Below, piece after piece: positions 9,311 through 21,960 of a stretch of DNA of 64,000 nucleotides. The stretch lies in assembly GCA_002197995.1 (NCBI GenBank), contig NGZR01000002.1, positions 682,001 to 746,000 on the forward strand. Reading direction: 5' to 3'. The notes beneath the pieces are model-generated. The model made no database searches. It was not told where the DNA came from and was given only the letters and a program-made list of their open reading frames with translations. The position numbers and the translations under genes are program-made. Origin of the DNA: Gaeumannomyces sp. JS-464 (lineage: Eukaryota > Ascomycota > Sordariomycetes > Magnaporthales > Magnaporthaceae). Each line of letters starts with the position of its first letter. Position 1 is the stretch's first letter.

Positions 9311-12300
9311 AGTGCCGGCGTATAAAAAGAAACTCCCTATTTTTAGGGAGATAACTATTGTACATAAAAAGGGTAAATACAATTAATAAAAATTTTAATC
9401 CTTGCTTGCTTTGCGCGCGGAGCGTTTTAAAGGCTTTGTTTAAGCTTGGGCTTTAGCTTTATTGCTTTCGAAAGTTTAAGCGTTAGTTTGGCGATCCTCG
9501 TACTTTTTAACGGTTTTAACCGCGTTGCTAAGCTTTTTTAAAAGCTTTCAAATGTTTTTTTTAAAGCCGTAACCCTTTTAACGCATTAAGTATTTGGTGC
9601 GGATAACTTTAAACTTTAGTTTAGTATTTTCGTGGTCGAAAACTTTATCCACCTCGAAAATATCGCCCTTTTCGAAATGGGCGTTAAGGTTAATCTCCTT
9701 ATTGTTATCGTACTCGATAAAGCCCGAAAGCGGAAGTACGCGTTAAAAAAAATCGTCGTTACAATCGTAGCGAGTAAAGTGCTAAATGCTAATAACCGGG
9801 TGTATTTTGGTAAAAGTGCTAAAAAAATCGAGCTTATAAGCTAAAAGGGAAACTTTGCGGATAATGGTATAAAGGCTTTACCGTCCAAGCTTTTCCTTAT
9901 TAACGAGGTGCTTGCTTTTAGTTTTATACGTTTTGCTTATATTAAGCTAAATTTAGTCGCCGACGTTAAACTCCTTATAGCGGTGTTTAAAATCGTAAAT
10001 GCGCTTTTACTCGGCGGTAACGACATTTATCGCAAATAAAACGTTTTTACGAAAGTGCTTACGCATAAAGCGGAGTTTTACAACTTTTTAAGAAATTCGT
10101 GCAAAGGTTGTAAGCTTTAAAGGCTTTAATATTTTAAACTTAAACAAGTACTTATAAAGGCTGCAATCGAGCGCTATTATAATAGCATTGTTTAAATTCC
10201 ATTGCAAAAGGGGATAACGTCGACCTAAAAGTCGTTTGTTATAGCTAAATAATAACGGATAGCCAGTTCGACTGTTTGGTTTTTGCGTTCGGACTGCCCG
10301 TTAGCTTGCGGATAGTAAACGGCCGTTATTTGAAAGCGAGTTTTAAAAATGCGTTATAAATTATTCCAAAAAGCGGAGGTAAATTTAAGGTTTTTATCGG
10401 AAATAATTGCTTTAAAGCAAAACTAGTCGGCCAAAAATAGCTAACGGCCGAATTGTTTACTTATATTTGCGCCGTTATTCGTCGTGGCCAAGGATAATTA
10501 TCGTGCGTTTAAACGTTTTATAAGTAACTGTTAATAGCGCATTATAAAAATCGAAATTCCGTTAAATTTAAAACGTGCTTTTCGAAGGAATTAAAAAAAG
10601 TGCTATTACGAAATCCATAGTAATTATGCTTATAAGCTTAAAAAAGGCTTGGATAAGCTAAAAAGTTTTAATAAAAAGCCGATTATTTTGTCGGTTTATG
10701 CCGCATTCGTAACATTTGCTAATATACTGCTCGATTTGGCGTTTTTTAACCCGGAAATGCACGTTTTTAAAGGCGTTAAGCATTCGGAATCGGCTGAAAT
10801 GGTGCTTATTATCGTGCACTTTTCGCAAGTAATTAGCGATTAATGGTTTCGAAATTATAAAGCGCTCGTAACCGTCGTTATCTCGTAAATAAAAAAAGTA
10901 ATCGGCTATTTGAAAAAAATGCCCGATTTTAAAAGCATTAGTAACGCTTTCGTTACTTTTAATCGTGCATTTCGACTTTTAGGGAATAGCAAAGTTAAGC
11001 ATAATTTTACCGTATATTAAATTTCGATATCGCCTTTTGCGAACCGCTGGCGAGTTGTTTCAGCTATTCGGGCTTTAGCGACTATTAGGACGTAATCGTG
11101 CATCGAATCGAGGATTAAAGCGTTTGTTTTTTAGCGGTCCTTATCGTCGATAGCCGTGGGTAAACGGGATAAGGCATTTAAAACGAGGTTTATTTTACCG
11201 GGTATGTGCAATACTTTAAGGTTATATTCGGAAAGGTAAATTAACGCGTTAATTAACCGTTGGTTAATACGCTCGGTAAAAAACGTTAACAAAATGGTCC
11301 GATTAACAATGCCCGTAATTAACTCGTAATTCGTAAAAACGGGGATCTTTTTATTGCTTAAGTGTAATATAATACGGAAAGTTTTGCAAGCTTAAACGAG
11401 GCATACGATTTCGAGCTTTAAAAAGCCGTAACTAAGCTCCTTTTTATAAAAGCACCGAAAAATAAATATGATTAGTTCGATAGCATATGCCGGGATGGTT
11501 TTAAATTTGCGGTCCTAAACGTAGCCGTTTTTAAAATAGAAAGCTATAATTTTAAAGCCACGCTTAAAGCTGCCGTCGATTTGCAAAATGATTTGCTTTT
11601 TTAAATTAGCGTGGTAAAGCTTAATTTTAATGCAAAGCATCGCTTTAACCGCTTTAAAAGATTAAACTTCGGCTTCGGTGCTTTTAAAATGCGCCGAGCG
11701 ATAGTAAGCCGCTCGTTTGCCGTGGTTATTAAAAACGACTTGTTTTTTTTGCGGCTTTTTACTAGTAAAGCTGTTTTCCGAAGTTAAAAAGGTTCGATAA
11801 AACGTCCGTAATAAGGGATTATATAACGAAGCTATTCGAAAACTCCGATAAAAGTTTTAAGGTTTTGCAAATTAGTAAGCAATTTTTAATTTCGGAAGCT
11901 TTAAATGCGGTTTTCGGTGTTGGTTTTTTCGAAAAAATCGACGTAAAATCCTAAAAATTCGACGCTAAAGTAGCTTATAAAAGATTTGCCGGGGATAAGG
12001 CAATGTTTTTATTTTAAAATAAGCTAAAAATGGTTTCCAAATGCCGGACGTGGTTTTCGAAAATATCGTTAAAAACGATAATATTATCAATAAAAGCCTT
12101 GCAATATTTGCTGTAAAAACGCAAAAAACCGTTATAAATCTTTACACGTAAACCGGTAAATTGCGGAAACTTATTATCGTTACGTTTATACGTTTTAATT
12201 TTCGGTGGCTAACGATTACCAGTTTATTTTTATCTTTAAAATGAATTAAAAATTGAAAAAAAACGAAGTGGCGTTTACGACGGTAATATAAAGCTTATTT

Positions 12301-13866
12301 CGGATTAAATCGACCACGTCCTATTGTAAAGGTAAAAGGTAAACGTCGGGGATAATAGCCCTATTAAAAGGTTTTAAATTAACGACGACCTTCGCTTTGT
12401 TTTTGCCGTGCACGCGTTTCCAAACGACAAAACACGGGAAGGCAAATTAGGCTGCTTTTTTTATGTAATTTATGCGGCTTTATTCGTAAAGCTTATCGTA
12501 AATTTCGTTAATAACGTCCTTTTCCTTTTTTAATACGGGGTATATGCAGTAGCGGAAGCTTAAGTACTTTTCGTATCCGTTAACGAAAAAAATGCGCATT
12601 ATCTCGTTTTCGCGGATTTCGATTTGCTTGCTATTGTTTTTCCAAATTTAAAACTTTTTACAAATTTCCCTTATTTTTTAGGTTTGCTTCGGCGTTCCGC
12701 CGTTATAAATGTAAATCCCGTTAATTAAAATAATGTAAAAAGTTTCGTTCGAAGGTTTAATACCGAAAGTTAACTTTTTTTTAGGGATTTTAGGCAATGG
12801 TTTGGGGTTATCGAGCATTATTTCCTGTTTTTTAAGTAGCGCGTCGTCCTCGGTCGGTAGCGTTCCGTTAATGGCAATATCGTACGTAATTTAATCGCTT
12901 TTTAATAATGCTTGTTAAACCTCGTCGTTAAAAAAAAACTTTAAGTTTAACGACGTTTCGGCATTGCTTAAGCCCGTTAAAAAAATAAGGTTTTAGTTTT
13001 TTTTATTAGCAAAGCCTTTTCGGCTTTTATTGTTAGGTTTTAAACGCAAATGGCTTTGTTAAAAAGCCGTTTAGCTTGCTCGTAATCGATTTTATCCCGG
13101 ATTTGGTTTAAACTTTTTTAAATTATCGCGAGTTTAGTTTTACAAGGCACGATAGCTGTTTTACTGGTAATATTATGCATAAAGCAAATTTAAAAAGTTT
13201 TATAATCGACGATAAAGTTAATTGCTAAAAGGTGGATGCCGGCTATTAAAAAAGGGCGACTTTTAAAAAGGGCTGCGTATTTAACGGGATCGCTGCAGTT
13301 TTTTTAAAAGCTAAAATAAAGGCTTTTTTGCTAACAACCTTTTTTAAAACGGGCTTGCCTTTACGAACGACGGTAAAAAAAATGGCAAAACCGTTGTTAA
13401 AAAAGTGCATTAGGTTAATGCCGAAATCGATTTAAGCACGGCGAGGTTTAAGCTAGGAAATGCTTAATAAACAGCTTGCATTTAGCTTGTTAACGATTTA
13501 CGCTTTGGCCGTTTTGGTTGTAATACCCGGAAAGCCGTTATTTTTAACGCTTTTAGCAAAAAAGGAAAAAGTAGCGTAATTTTTGGCCTTTATAAATCGC
13601 TCGAAGTCCCAGCTTTTAATGCTAGGTCGAATTCCCTTATTTATTTTAATAACCACGGCGTTAAAGAAAAATTCCTTAAGTTACGCTTTATCGACGAAGT
13701 TACGTCCCGAGCTTGTGTTAATGCAAATAGGTATATTTAATCCGTCGAAAGTTTCGCGAACCATGATCTTTTAATAAGTATAGCCTCCTAAATGCGATAA
13801 AACAACCTTTTTAAGCTCGCTTTCCTCGATTACGTTTTTTATGGTAAAATTAACGGAGTTAAATTT

Positions 13867-14214
13867 TTAAAAAGGTTTAACTTCGTAATTTTTTAAATGC
13901 TTAAACAGCTTTTTACGAAACCGGAAGTTTTCGCTATAACGTTTGCAATTAATAGTTAGCGTGTTTTTAAAAACGTTATAAATAAAATCGGAGTTATTCG
14001 TGTTAAAAGAAAAGGACTGCTTTTCCTCGTTAAATAAATCGTCGTTTAAATCGAACTTAACTAGGTTAACTTTATTATCCTTTTTTTTATCGTAGGACTT
14101 TTTAAAGTCCTTTTTATCCTTATAATCGCGGTTTTTATCGCGGCTTTTATTACGATCCTTATTACGGCTTTTATGCTCGAAGTTTTTATTAATACCGTTA
14201 AAATTGCTTTGCAT
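13867..14214 (-). pseudogene. Gypsy-A gag/protease-side ORF remnant
   Basis: 115 codons without a stop, very basic and Asn/Lys/Asp-rich (KSRNKDRNKSRDKNRDYKDK). It lies upstream of the RT in element orientation, where the gag tail or protease would be. No knuckle remains. Rich in AAR/AAY codons, as expected after C-to-T decay. Confidence 0.5.
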
Positions 14215-15292
14215 TTTCGAGCTAAGCTTGCTGATAGTTTACGTAATAATAACTTCGAAACGGTTTTGCATTCCCGTTATTTATTAGGACAAATCGTTAT
14301 ACATGCGGTTTTGGCGACGTTTTAACCACTCGGCCGAAGCTTTGTTTTTGCCGAAATAGTATGGCCGCGGGTCGTCGTCCTCGCTAAATTTAACGGTGTA
14401 ATTCTCTTTTTGTTAACGTCGGCTTCGGAAAGCGATAACGCTATCGTCGAAAGCTTCGTTTTTAATACCCGCTTTTCCTTTTTTATCGCCATTGTTTAAA
14501 ACGTGGGTTTGAAATTTTTATATAGGAAGCAAACGAGCGCGAAAACGTAACGCTTTTGGTAACGGTAAAAGCGCCGTTTAATCGGGAAAACGCGGTAATT
14601 AGCCCGTATTCGGGTTTTTGCTTTTTAAAAGCGGGTTAGCCTCGTTCGCTATTACTTCGTGCCTTTTCGCTTATACTTTTACTATTTTAAAGGTTTTAAT
14701 ATTTACTCGCAAATGGTAAAAGTAATCCGTTAATAAGCTAAAGCTTACAAATTTTTAAAAGATTTATCGTCGTAAAGCGAAACGCTTAAAATCGTTAAAA
14801 ACTTAGGTAATCGGATGGAAGTTGCTATTAAAAAAGCTCCAATGGACTTTTTAGCTTATCCTTTTTCGCCGTTTAACAATTTGCGGGCAATAGGAGGTTT
14901 CGGTTCGAAAGTAGCTTGCCGAAAAAGGGTGCGGTGCGGGTAAAAGAAAAGTAAAAGTGTAAACCTGCTCGATTACGCGCGCGAGCCGAAATAAACAGCG
15001 CGCAATTAGGTCGGTCGCGAAAAGCTGGGCAAAGCGTGGTAACCTTAGGCGACTTTACTTTAATCTCGATTAAGCTTTGCTTAAAATTATAAAAGTGCGA
15101 TTTCCGTAATTAAAAAGCTAAAAAAGGGTATCGCTAAGCGTTAAACGAGCCGAAAACAAGCCTAACAAAAAACGCACGCACCGAGCCGGAAATAAAGCGC
15201 GTTTAAAAGTGCGTAAATTTCCAAACGAGCCGAAAACAAGTTTAAAAAGCAGGGATTAGTAACTTTACAATAAGCAAAAAATTACTACCATT

Positions 15293-15497
15293 TATCGCGA
15301 ACAATAGTAAAAATTAGTTAAATTGCGATATATGGTTAAGTTGGATTTTGTACAAAAGAAAGTTAAAAGCCGGAAGCCGGGCGGGCAAGCTTGCAAAAAA
15401 AGCTTTGCAAAAGCCCCACCTTTTTTATCGTGCCGATAAAAGTGGGGGTTACCCTGCCCCGCTAATAGGCCTTTTCCACCTTTTGCCGGCTATAACA
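15293..15497 (-). repeat. Gypsy-A LTR (5' LTR in element orientation)
   Basis: 205 bp, the same length as the other LTR. It differs from it mainly by G-to-A and C-to-T (GTACAGGAGAAAG versus GTACAAAAGAAAG). Confidence 0.9.
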
Positions 15498-15502
15498 CGG
15501 GG

Positions 15503-16771
15503 GATAAAGCGGAAATATTAGGCCGCAAAATCCTTCGTAAGTTTACGGCGAAGGACGACTTATAAAAAAACCCGTTATAACAAAGGGCTACTTAAAAAAC
15601 CGCACAACTCCCGTAAAACCCCTACGTTTTTTTAAAAAAATGCCGAAAGTGTACCGTTAGCACGGTAAACACGGCTTTAAACGTCGACTTTTTAACGGTT
15701 AAGCTACTTATAACAGCGTGGCCGGCAATAAAAAAATACGTTAAGCTTTTTTCGAAGCCTGCTTTAAAGCCGGGCACCACCCGGCCTTTTTCCGCACAGC
15801 GGAAATGGTTATGCTAAAAAAGCCGAATAAAACGGATATAACGAACTTAAAATCTTACCGCCCGATAGCTTTGCTCCCGTGCTTAGGGAAAGGGCTAAAA
15901 CAGTTGGTAGCTTCGCGAATGGCATCCTTCGCATTACAATACGGGCTTATAGCCTCGTAACACGCCGGGGCTACCCCGAAAAAAGCCGCTATCAATTTAA
16001 CAGCATGCGTAGCCCACGAGGTAAAACGGGCCTTTTAAAAGCATAAAACGGCCGCTTTCGTTATTATAAATGTATAAAAAGCTTTCGACGCCGTGCTTCG
16101 CTGGAAGCTTTTTCGAAAGCTTTTAAACCAAGGCTAAAATTTAACGTTAATACGATAGGTATTATCTTTTGCAAAAAAAAAAAGTAGTTAAAATGCGTTT
16201 AAAAAACGTTACGACGCTTTTTTCCCCCGAATTGCGGGCTACCCTAAAAGTTACCGGCGTTACCGGTTTTATTTATGCTTTATATGGCCGAAATTTTACC
16301 TAAAGCAAAAGCGGTTAAATACGAATACGCGAACGATATAGGCATTTGCGTAACGGGTAGCACTTCGGAAAAGTGCTCCCGTAAAGCAAAAGCAACGGTA
16401 ACGGAAATCTTTCGCTAAAAAAAGGCTAATAAAATGATTTTTAACCCGGGGAAATGCGAGCTTATACATTTTTCTAAGCGGAAAAATCCTACAATCCCGG
16501 CGGTTACGACGAAAAGCTTTACCATATAACAAATTACAAAAGCTTTACGGTAATTAAGGGTTTTTTTCGACCAACGGCTTAATTTTAAAGCTTACGTCGA
16601 TAATAAAGCTGCAAAAGCCCAAAGCGTTGCTAACTACTTCTGAAAGCTTGCGAATTCGATAAAAGGAATACCGGCACATTCGGTATATAAAGCCGTTATA
16701 ACGGTTATAATTCCCACGGCTTTATACGGGGGCCGAAGTATAATATAAGGGTAAAACCAAACCACACCCGT
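15503..16771 (+). pseudogene. LINE ORF2 reverse transcriptase relic (between Gypsy-A and Gypsy-B)
   Basis: Good Tad1 RT similarity on the plus strand: FEACFKAGHHPAFFRTAEMV, MLKKPNKTDITNLKSYRPIA, LLPCLGKGLKQLVASRMAS, ALQYGLIAS, then YEYANDIGICVTGSTSE with the catalytic YxDD replaced by YAND (D to N, a G-to-A change), FFDQRLNFKAYVDNKAAKA and VIIPTALYGG. Cut at 16771 by Gypsy-B. Confidence 0.8.
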
Positions 16772-17054
16772 TGTAAAAAGGCTCGCCGCGATAGTGGCGG
16801 GCCGCCGCCATAGCAAAGAGCTTTAGCTTTGTTCACGGGCCCGAGCTACGTGAAAGCTTAAAGCACCCTAAACACGTAACAAGAGGCCCAAAAAGGGCCA
16901 CGCTACTTAAGCAGCTTATAGGAAGCAATTCCCAAATTGCCGAAACAAGCTAAAGTTGTCGTATTTACCCTATAGCAATATAAGCTTTTAACTTTTAATT
17001 ACCGTTTACGGTTATCGTAATTACCTATACAAGCTTTCGGCCTACCTCGTAACA
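16772..17054 (+). repeat. Gypsy-B 5' LTR
   Basis: 283 bp, TGTAAAAAGGCTCGCC...CCTCGTAACA. Same length as the partner at 27133-27415. Differences are transitions at CpA, CpT and CpC sites. Confidence 0.93.
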
Positions 17055-17929
17055 TTTTTCAGCTTTTGCTATCCTTTTAAAAATACGAGCCGTTTGTTAT
17101 AAACGCAAACGGTTAATCGAATACGACGCCGGGCACGGCAACTTAAGGAAAGCCGCTGCCCCGTGTTTTAACGCAACCTAATACTCGCTCGCAAACGGCA
17201 CGTCGTTAACCGCAATTCCTTCGGGGCTCGAAAAAGGACTTCGAAACCTCCTTAAGCAAAAAGGTAATTACGCTTTGAAAAACCTTATTAAACCAAATGC
17301 ATTATGGCTTTCGAAAACGGAGCTACGCTTCGAATCCGCTCACCTTTTTGTTAGGAAAGTCGAGTTAAAACAATACCCCCGAAACGACCACGTTCGTAAC
17401 AAAACCGACGATAATTAAATTTATAGCGATTATTACGATTTAATTTCGCTAAAAGCCACGAAACGATCGCGTTAAATTTACGGGCCACTGAAATATAGGC
17501 ATAAAAAGGAACGCTATCGAAAGCACCGTTAAAAGGAGCTAATTACGCGTGGAGCCCGCTTTTTAAAACGTAATTAGCTTTATTTTTATAGCTTTTCGCG
17601 TTCCATTTAACGCGCGGAATTTCACGCTTCGGGGGTATTATATTACAATTACCGGGGCAAAGAAAAACGGGAACCTTTAGCGGATTAGCGTTTACATTTT
17701 TCGAAAAACCGTAACCGTAGCACGCAGGATTTCCGAAACGGTAATTTACAATTTGCCAATTTTTTTTAAAAAAGTTTTTTTCGCTAAAATAAAAATTGTA
17801 CACCTTTTACCCGTTATACGAAATTTCCAAAATATAGCGTAAAAAATTTTAAAATTTTACGCTTTTTTTTTAAAAGTTCGAAATTGGATTTAAAGTATTA
17901 GCGAAAAAACGCGTTATATAACAAGATTT

Positions 17930-18900
17930 TTAAATGAGTGCAAATTACTTAAACAATATTTTAATTGTATTACGAGGTAGTTATAAACTAAAGGATTTAT
18001 GCGGAAAAGCTGTACGAATTTATGCAATCCTAATAATAAATATAACCGATTTTATTAACTATTTGAAAAAAAGACGAATAAACCTAACCATTTAAATTTA
18101 CCAAAGCTGGATTACTTATAAGCAGTTATATTAAAAATATTACGATTTTCCGGTATCGTTTTTAATTAAATGGTAAATATTAGCTTAAAAAATCGAACTT
18201 AAAACCTTATAAAGGGACTTTTAACAACTATTTCGATTATCGAAAAAGTTTTCCTTTTACCTGCAAAATTAACTGTAAAATAAGTTAATAGTAAACGCGC
18301 AAACCAATTAGGACATTTCCCGGGACGTCGCTAATGCCGCGGAAAGGAAATGGGCCGTAAAAAAAAAGCAAGTCCAACGTAAAAACGTTTAATTATCGTT
18401 TTTATTAAAAGTCTTATCGAAAGTAACGGATATCCGGGTACCAGGCTTAAAAAAGGGACGATAAAAACGAACGCTCGAGTTGGCGGGAAAAGCGCCGATA
18501 TAAAAAACGAGACGATTCGCGCCGCTTCGATTTAAAAACGGCAAAACTCCCGCCGTTACGACTAAAAAACGAAAAACCTCCGTTTTTCTAAATCCAATAC
18601 GCTTTAAAGCGAAACAATTGTCAGGCTATAACGGCAAAGCCGGAAAACTAAACCATTCGGGCTAAAAGCCCGGCAATTGCAACAATTGCGAATAATTAAG
18701 CTACTAGGCGGCCGATTATTACTTTAAACTTAAAAAAGTAAAAGCAATCGACGTTTATTATTTAATAACGAAAAATTCGACTATAACCGCGCTACCAGCG
18801 ATAATAATAAAAACGAGCGCGTTTTAACGCGAAACGAGAATTACCGGTCGCAATTCGATTTGGATTTTAAATCGGGAAACGAGTTTAGCCGTTAAGTAAC
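17930..18900 (+). pseudogene. Gypsy-B gag relic with CCHC knuckle
   Basis: Near 18670-18720 the plus strand reads CNNC, a G-to-A changed residue, a CAA-to-TAA stop, LSY, TGG-to-TAG, AAD: a CCHC knuckle with each break explained by C-to-T or G-to-A. Basic Lys/Arg-rich sequence precedes it. No intact ORF. Confidence 0.6.
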
Positions 18901-19199
18901 TTTTACTTTTATGGTTTCGATATTTTAAATATAAAAAGGCATATTATTTATTTCGAACGGGTATAAATATTTAAATTATAAAACGATTAGCTAAAATGCT
19001 GGTTAACTTTAATACGGGCCGTAGCGGCTAATATAGTAAATTATAAGTTCGTTCGAAAGCATAAAATCTTAAAAGCATATATGCTATTACCCGAGTTAAT
19101 CGGCGTGTAAAGCGCGTTTTAAGTGCTATAAGGCGTATTAAATTACGTTAAAAGCATAAAATAAAAAAGGCCGAAAGCGGGATATTACGGCGCTTTTTT

Positions 19200-21560
19200 A
19201 CGCTATTTAAAAAAGCGTTAACGCTTTAAACATCTTTTTAAAATACCCGACGATAGCGGGAAAAAGCATTAACCTGTTTAATGTTAACTAATCGTAAAAG
19301 TTTAATACCGCTCGAATGCTTAAACTAAGCGAATGGGCTATCGTTATAGCGGCAAAAATCCTTAGCATATTAAATCCAGCTTACGAAAGCGGTAGTAAAA
19401 TATATAACAGCCGTTTACCATTAATTAAACATTTATAAGCCGGCAATTTTTACGTTAAACGAGGAAACGAAAAGGAGTTAACAAAGCTGTTTAACTTTTA
19501 ATTGCAGGCATATGCCGACGTATTTTCCAATATAAAAGCAAAAAGCTCCCGCTGTTAAAAAAAGCCGAACATGCTATTAAATTAGAAAAAAAAAAGCTAA
19601 GCTTTTTATAAAAGCTTTATACTTAACCTCGAAAAAACAAATAGCAGTATTAAAAAAGTACTTTAAAAAAAAACCTCGCGCTAAAAAAATTACCCTTTTA
19701 AAAGCAAACGCGGGCTTTTTATGCTATTCGTATTTAAAAAAAAAACGGATTTTTACGTTTATATATCGATTACCGAGCTTTAAACCGGATTACGCGCAAA
19801 AACCGTTATTTATTACCTTTTATATCCGATTTAATAAACAAATTAACGGGAGCTAAATAGTTTTTTAAATTAAACCTGCGGGATGCTTACTATTACATTC
19901 TCGCATTTAATTGGAAAACAAATGGAAAACAGCATTTCGTATTAAGTATAAGTTAATTTAAATATACCGTAATACTATTCGAATTAACTAACGCTTTGTT
20001 TTTTTTTCAAATTTTACATATATTAAGCATTAGTAAGCTTTATCGATTACATTTACGTAATATATTTTAACGATATTATTATGTTTTTTTTAAAATAAAA
20101 AAAAGCACGAGCAATATGTAAAGCAAATTTTAAATAAGTTTCGATTGATATAAGCTATACGCGAAGCAATTTAAATGCAAGTTTTTTTAAAAATTACGTT
20201 AAATTTTTAAAATTTCGCGTATTTGGAAAAGTGTTTTTTAAACCTTAAACGCATTAAAGCGATTTAAAAATAGCAATTTTTAAAATCTTATAAAAATATT
20301 TAAATATTTTTAAAATTCGCGAACTTTTATCGCAAATTTATCTTTGGTTATTTTTTAAATAATCGCTTCGATAATAAAATTGTTAAAAGGCAGTTAAAAT
20401 GGAAAAAAAGGAATGTTTTTAATTAGCTACCCGTAATAACCCGAGCTTTTGAAAAGCTTAAAACGCGTTTAAAACGCGACAATATTTTAAGCATTAAACT
20501 TAACCAGAAAACACGAGTTAAAAACAACGCTCTTTACTAAAGCCATTTTTAGCATTTTGTTTTAGCTAACGAATAAGCGATAACATTTTATAGCTTTTTA
20601 CTCCCGCAAATTAAACAAACGCAAAGCAAAGTGGGTTATAGGATAGCAGGAATTACTAGCTATTATTAAATCCTTCGAATATTAACGCTAATATTTAAAA
20701 AGCGCATTTAAAGTGTTTACCGTTTTAACAAACCATTAAACGTTAAAAGAAGTAATTTAAACCCTGGTTTAAAACATTCGAAGCAAACTAACGTGATAAG
20801 TATACCGGTTATCCCAGTTTAACTTTAATATCGAATATAAGTCGGGCAAAACTAACCCCGCGAATGGTTTATTTAAAAGGCTAAATTATATAAAAGGAAA
20901 GATTATATACGAAGACGTCGTTTTATTACTCGCGATTAAATTAAATTTGCTATCGCATTTGCCAAATAAGTTAACTTAACAAATCGCTGCATTAATAATT
21001 AAAAAGAATTGTTTAAACGTTATAAAACAATATGCCCAAACTGCAAAAATAATTTCGATTCGAGGTCGCGACCCGCAAAAAAAGCAACGCGCCCGTTTAA
21101 AAAAAAGTAGTTATAACGTCGACCTTTTAAACTATTTATCCCGGGTTAATACTTTTATAAAAAAAAAACGAAAAGCAAATACCGTTAAAGCCTCGTTTAA
21201 AGCGGGCACGTTCGAAGGTCGCCGAAAATAACTAGTTTTTACGGCTTAAATTGCAAATAGCTATGCAAATCCCTATCGCAGCTTTTACTCGCGCAAAAAA
21301 ACGAAAGTGGCAAATAAAGCCTAGCTTAAAAAATAACTTAAAAAGGTTAACGATAAACTTAGTTTCGGGTAAAAAAAAAACTGCTAATAAAAAAGCTTAA
21401 AACTGGGAGCGTTATTTATAATTAATTGTTTTTTCGTTTTATTATTATCGAACTAATAAAAAACGAAACGGCCAAAATTAACGAACTAAGCCGAGCAATA
21501 TACCAATTGGTTAAACGGTTGCAAACGTAAAACTAAAAGGTTATCGCATTACGTGCTTTA
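19200..21560 (+). pseudogene. Gypsy-B reverse transcriptase and RNase H relic
   Basis: Readable pieces: [67 protein letters not shown], and a thumb-like end. This is the Ty3/Gypsy RT order. Many in-frame TAA/TAG and frame changes. Confidence 0.65.
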
Positions 21561-21600
21561 ATAAAAAACGGTGCCGGGATCCTAAAAGATTAACCCGCCC

Positions 21601-21960
21601 GTGAAAGCGATGCCGCGCGAAGCCGTAATGCCGTTAAAAAAGGCGATGCCACGCAAAAACGTAAAGCCGCGTGTAGCAGCGATGCCGTCGAAAAGGGCGA
21701 TGCTACGCGAAGCTTTAATGCCGTTAAAACAAACGATGCCGTGCAAAGTCGCGACGCCGTGCAAAGTCGCGATGCCGCCAAAAAGAGCGATGCCGTGCAA
21801 AGTCGCGATGCCGTGCAAAGTCGCGATGCCGTGCAAAGTCGCGATGCCGTGCAAAGTCGCGATGCCGTGCAAAGTCGCGATGCCGCCAAAAGGAGCGATG
21901 CCGTGCAAAGTCGCAATGCCGCGCAAAGCCGCGATGCCGTGCAAAACGCGATGCCGCTTA
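21601..21960 (+). repeat. 18-bp minisatellite within Gypsy-B pol
   Basis: About 20 imprecise copies of an 18-bp unit, GATGCCGTGCAAAGTCGC, most regular at 21736-21900. Eighteen is six codons (RDAVQS), so the array keeps the frame of pol. The following reading, YKRYYINEDGVLYFRKRLVI, is the start of the integrase zinc-finger region. The last unit is one base short. The long ORFs on both strands here come from the repeat period. Confidence 0.85.

Larger units (their letters stand above)
9106..15497 (-). mobile_element. Gypsy-A LTR retrotransposon, dead
   Basis: Direct repeats of 205 bp at both ends and a perfect 5-bp target duplication, CGGGG, at 9101-9105 and 15498-15502. Coding is on the minus strand: gag-side basic region near 14214-13867, reverse transcriptase about 12700-12000 (AIIPDVYLLPLQ, YITVVNATSFFF, YCKAFIDNIIVF), and integrase zinc-finger region about 10870-10650 (HHFSRFRMLNAF...CYECGINRQ). 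Inserted in the LINE between endonuclease and RT. Every domain has stops, so it cannot move on its own. Confidence 0.9.

Noticed and set aside
21601..21960. CRISPR-like array
   Set aside because: Units are head to tail without spacers and lie in a eukaryotic retrotransposon. The same applies to the 27-bp arrays at 25039 and 39820.
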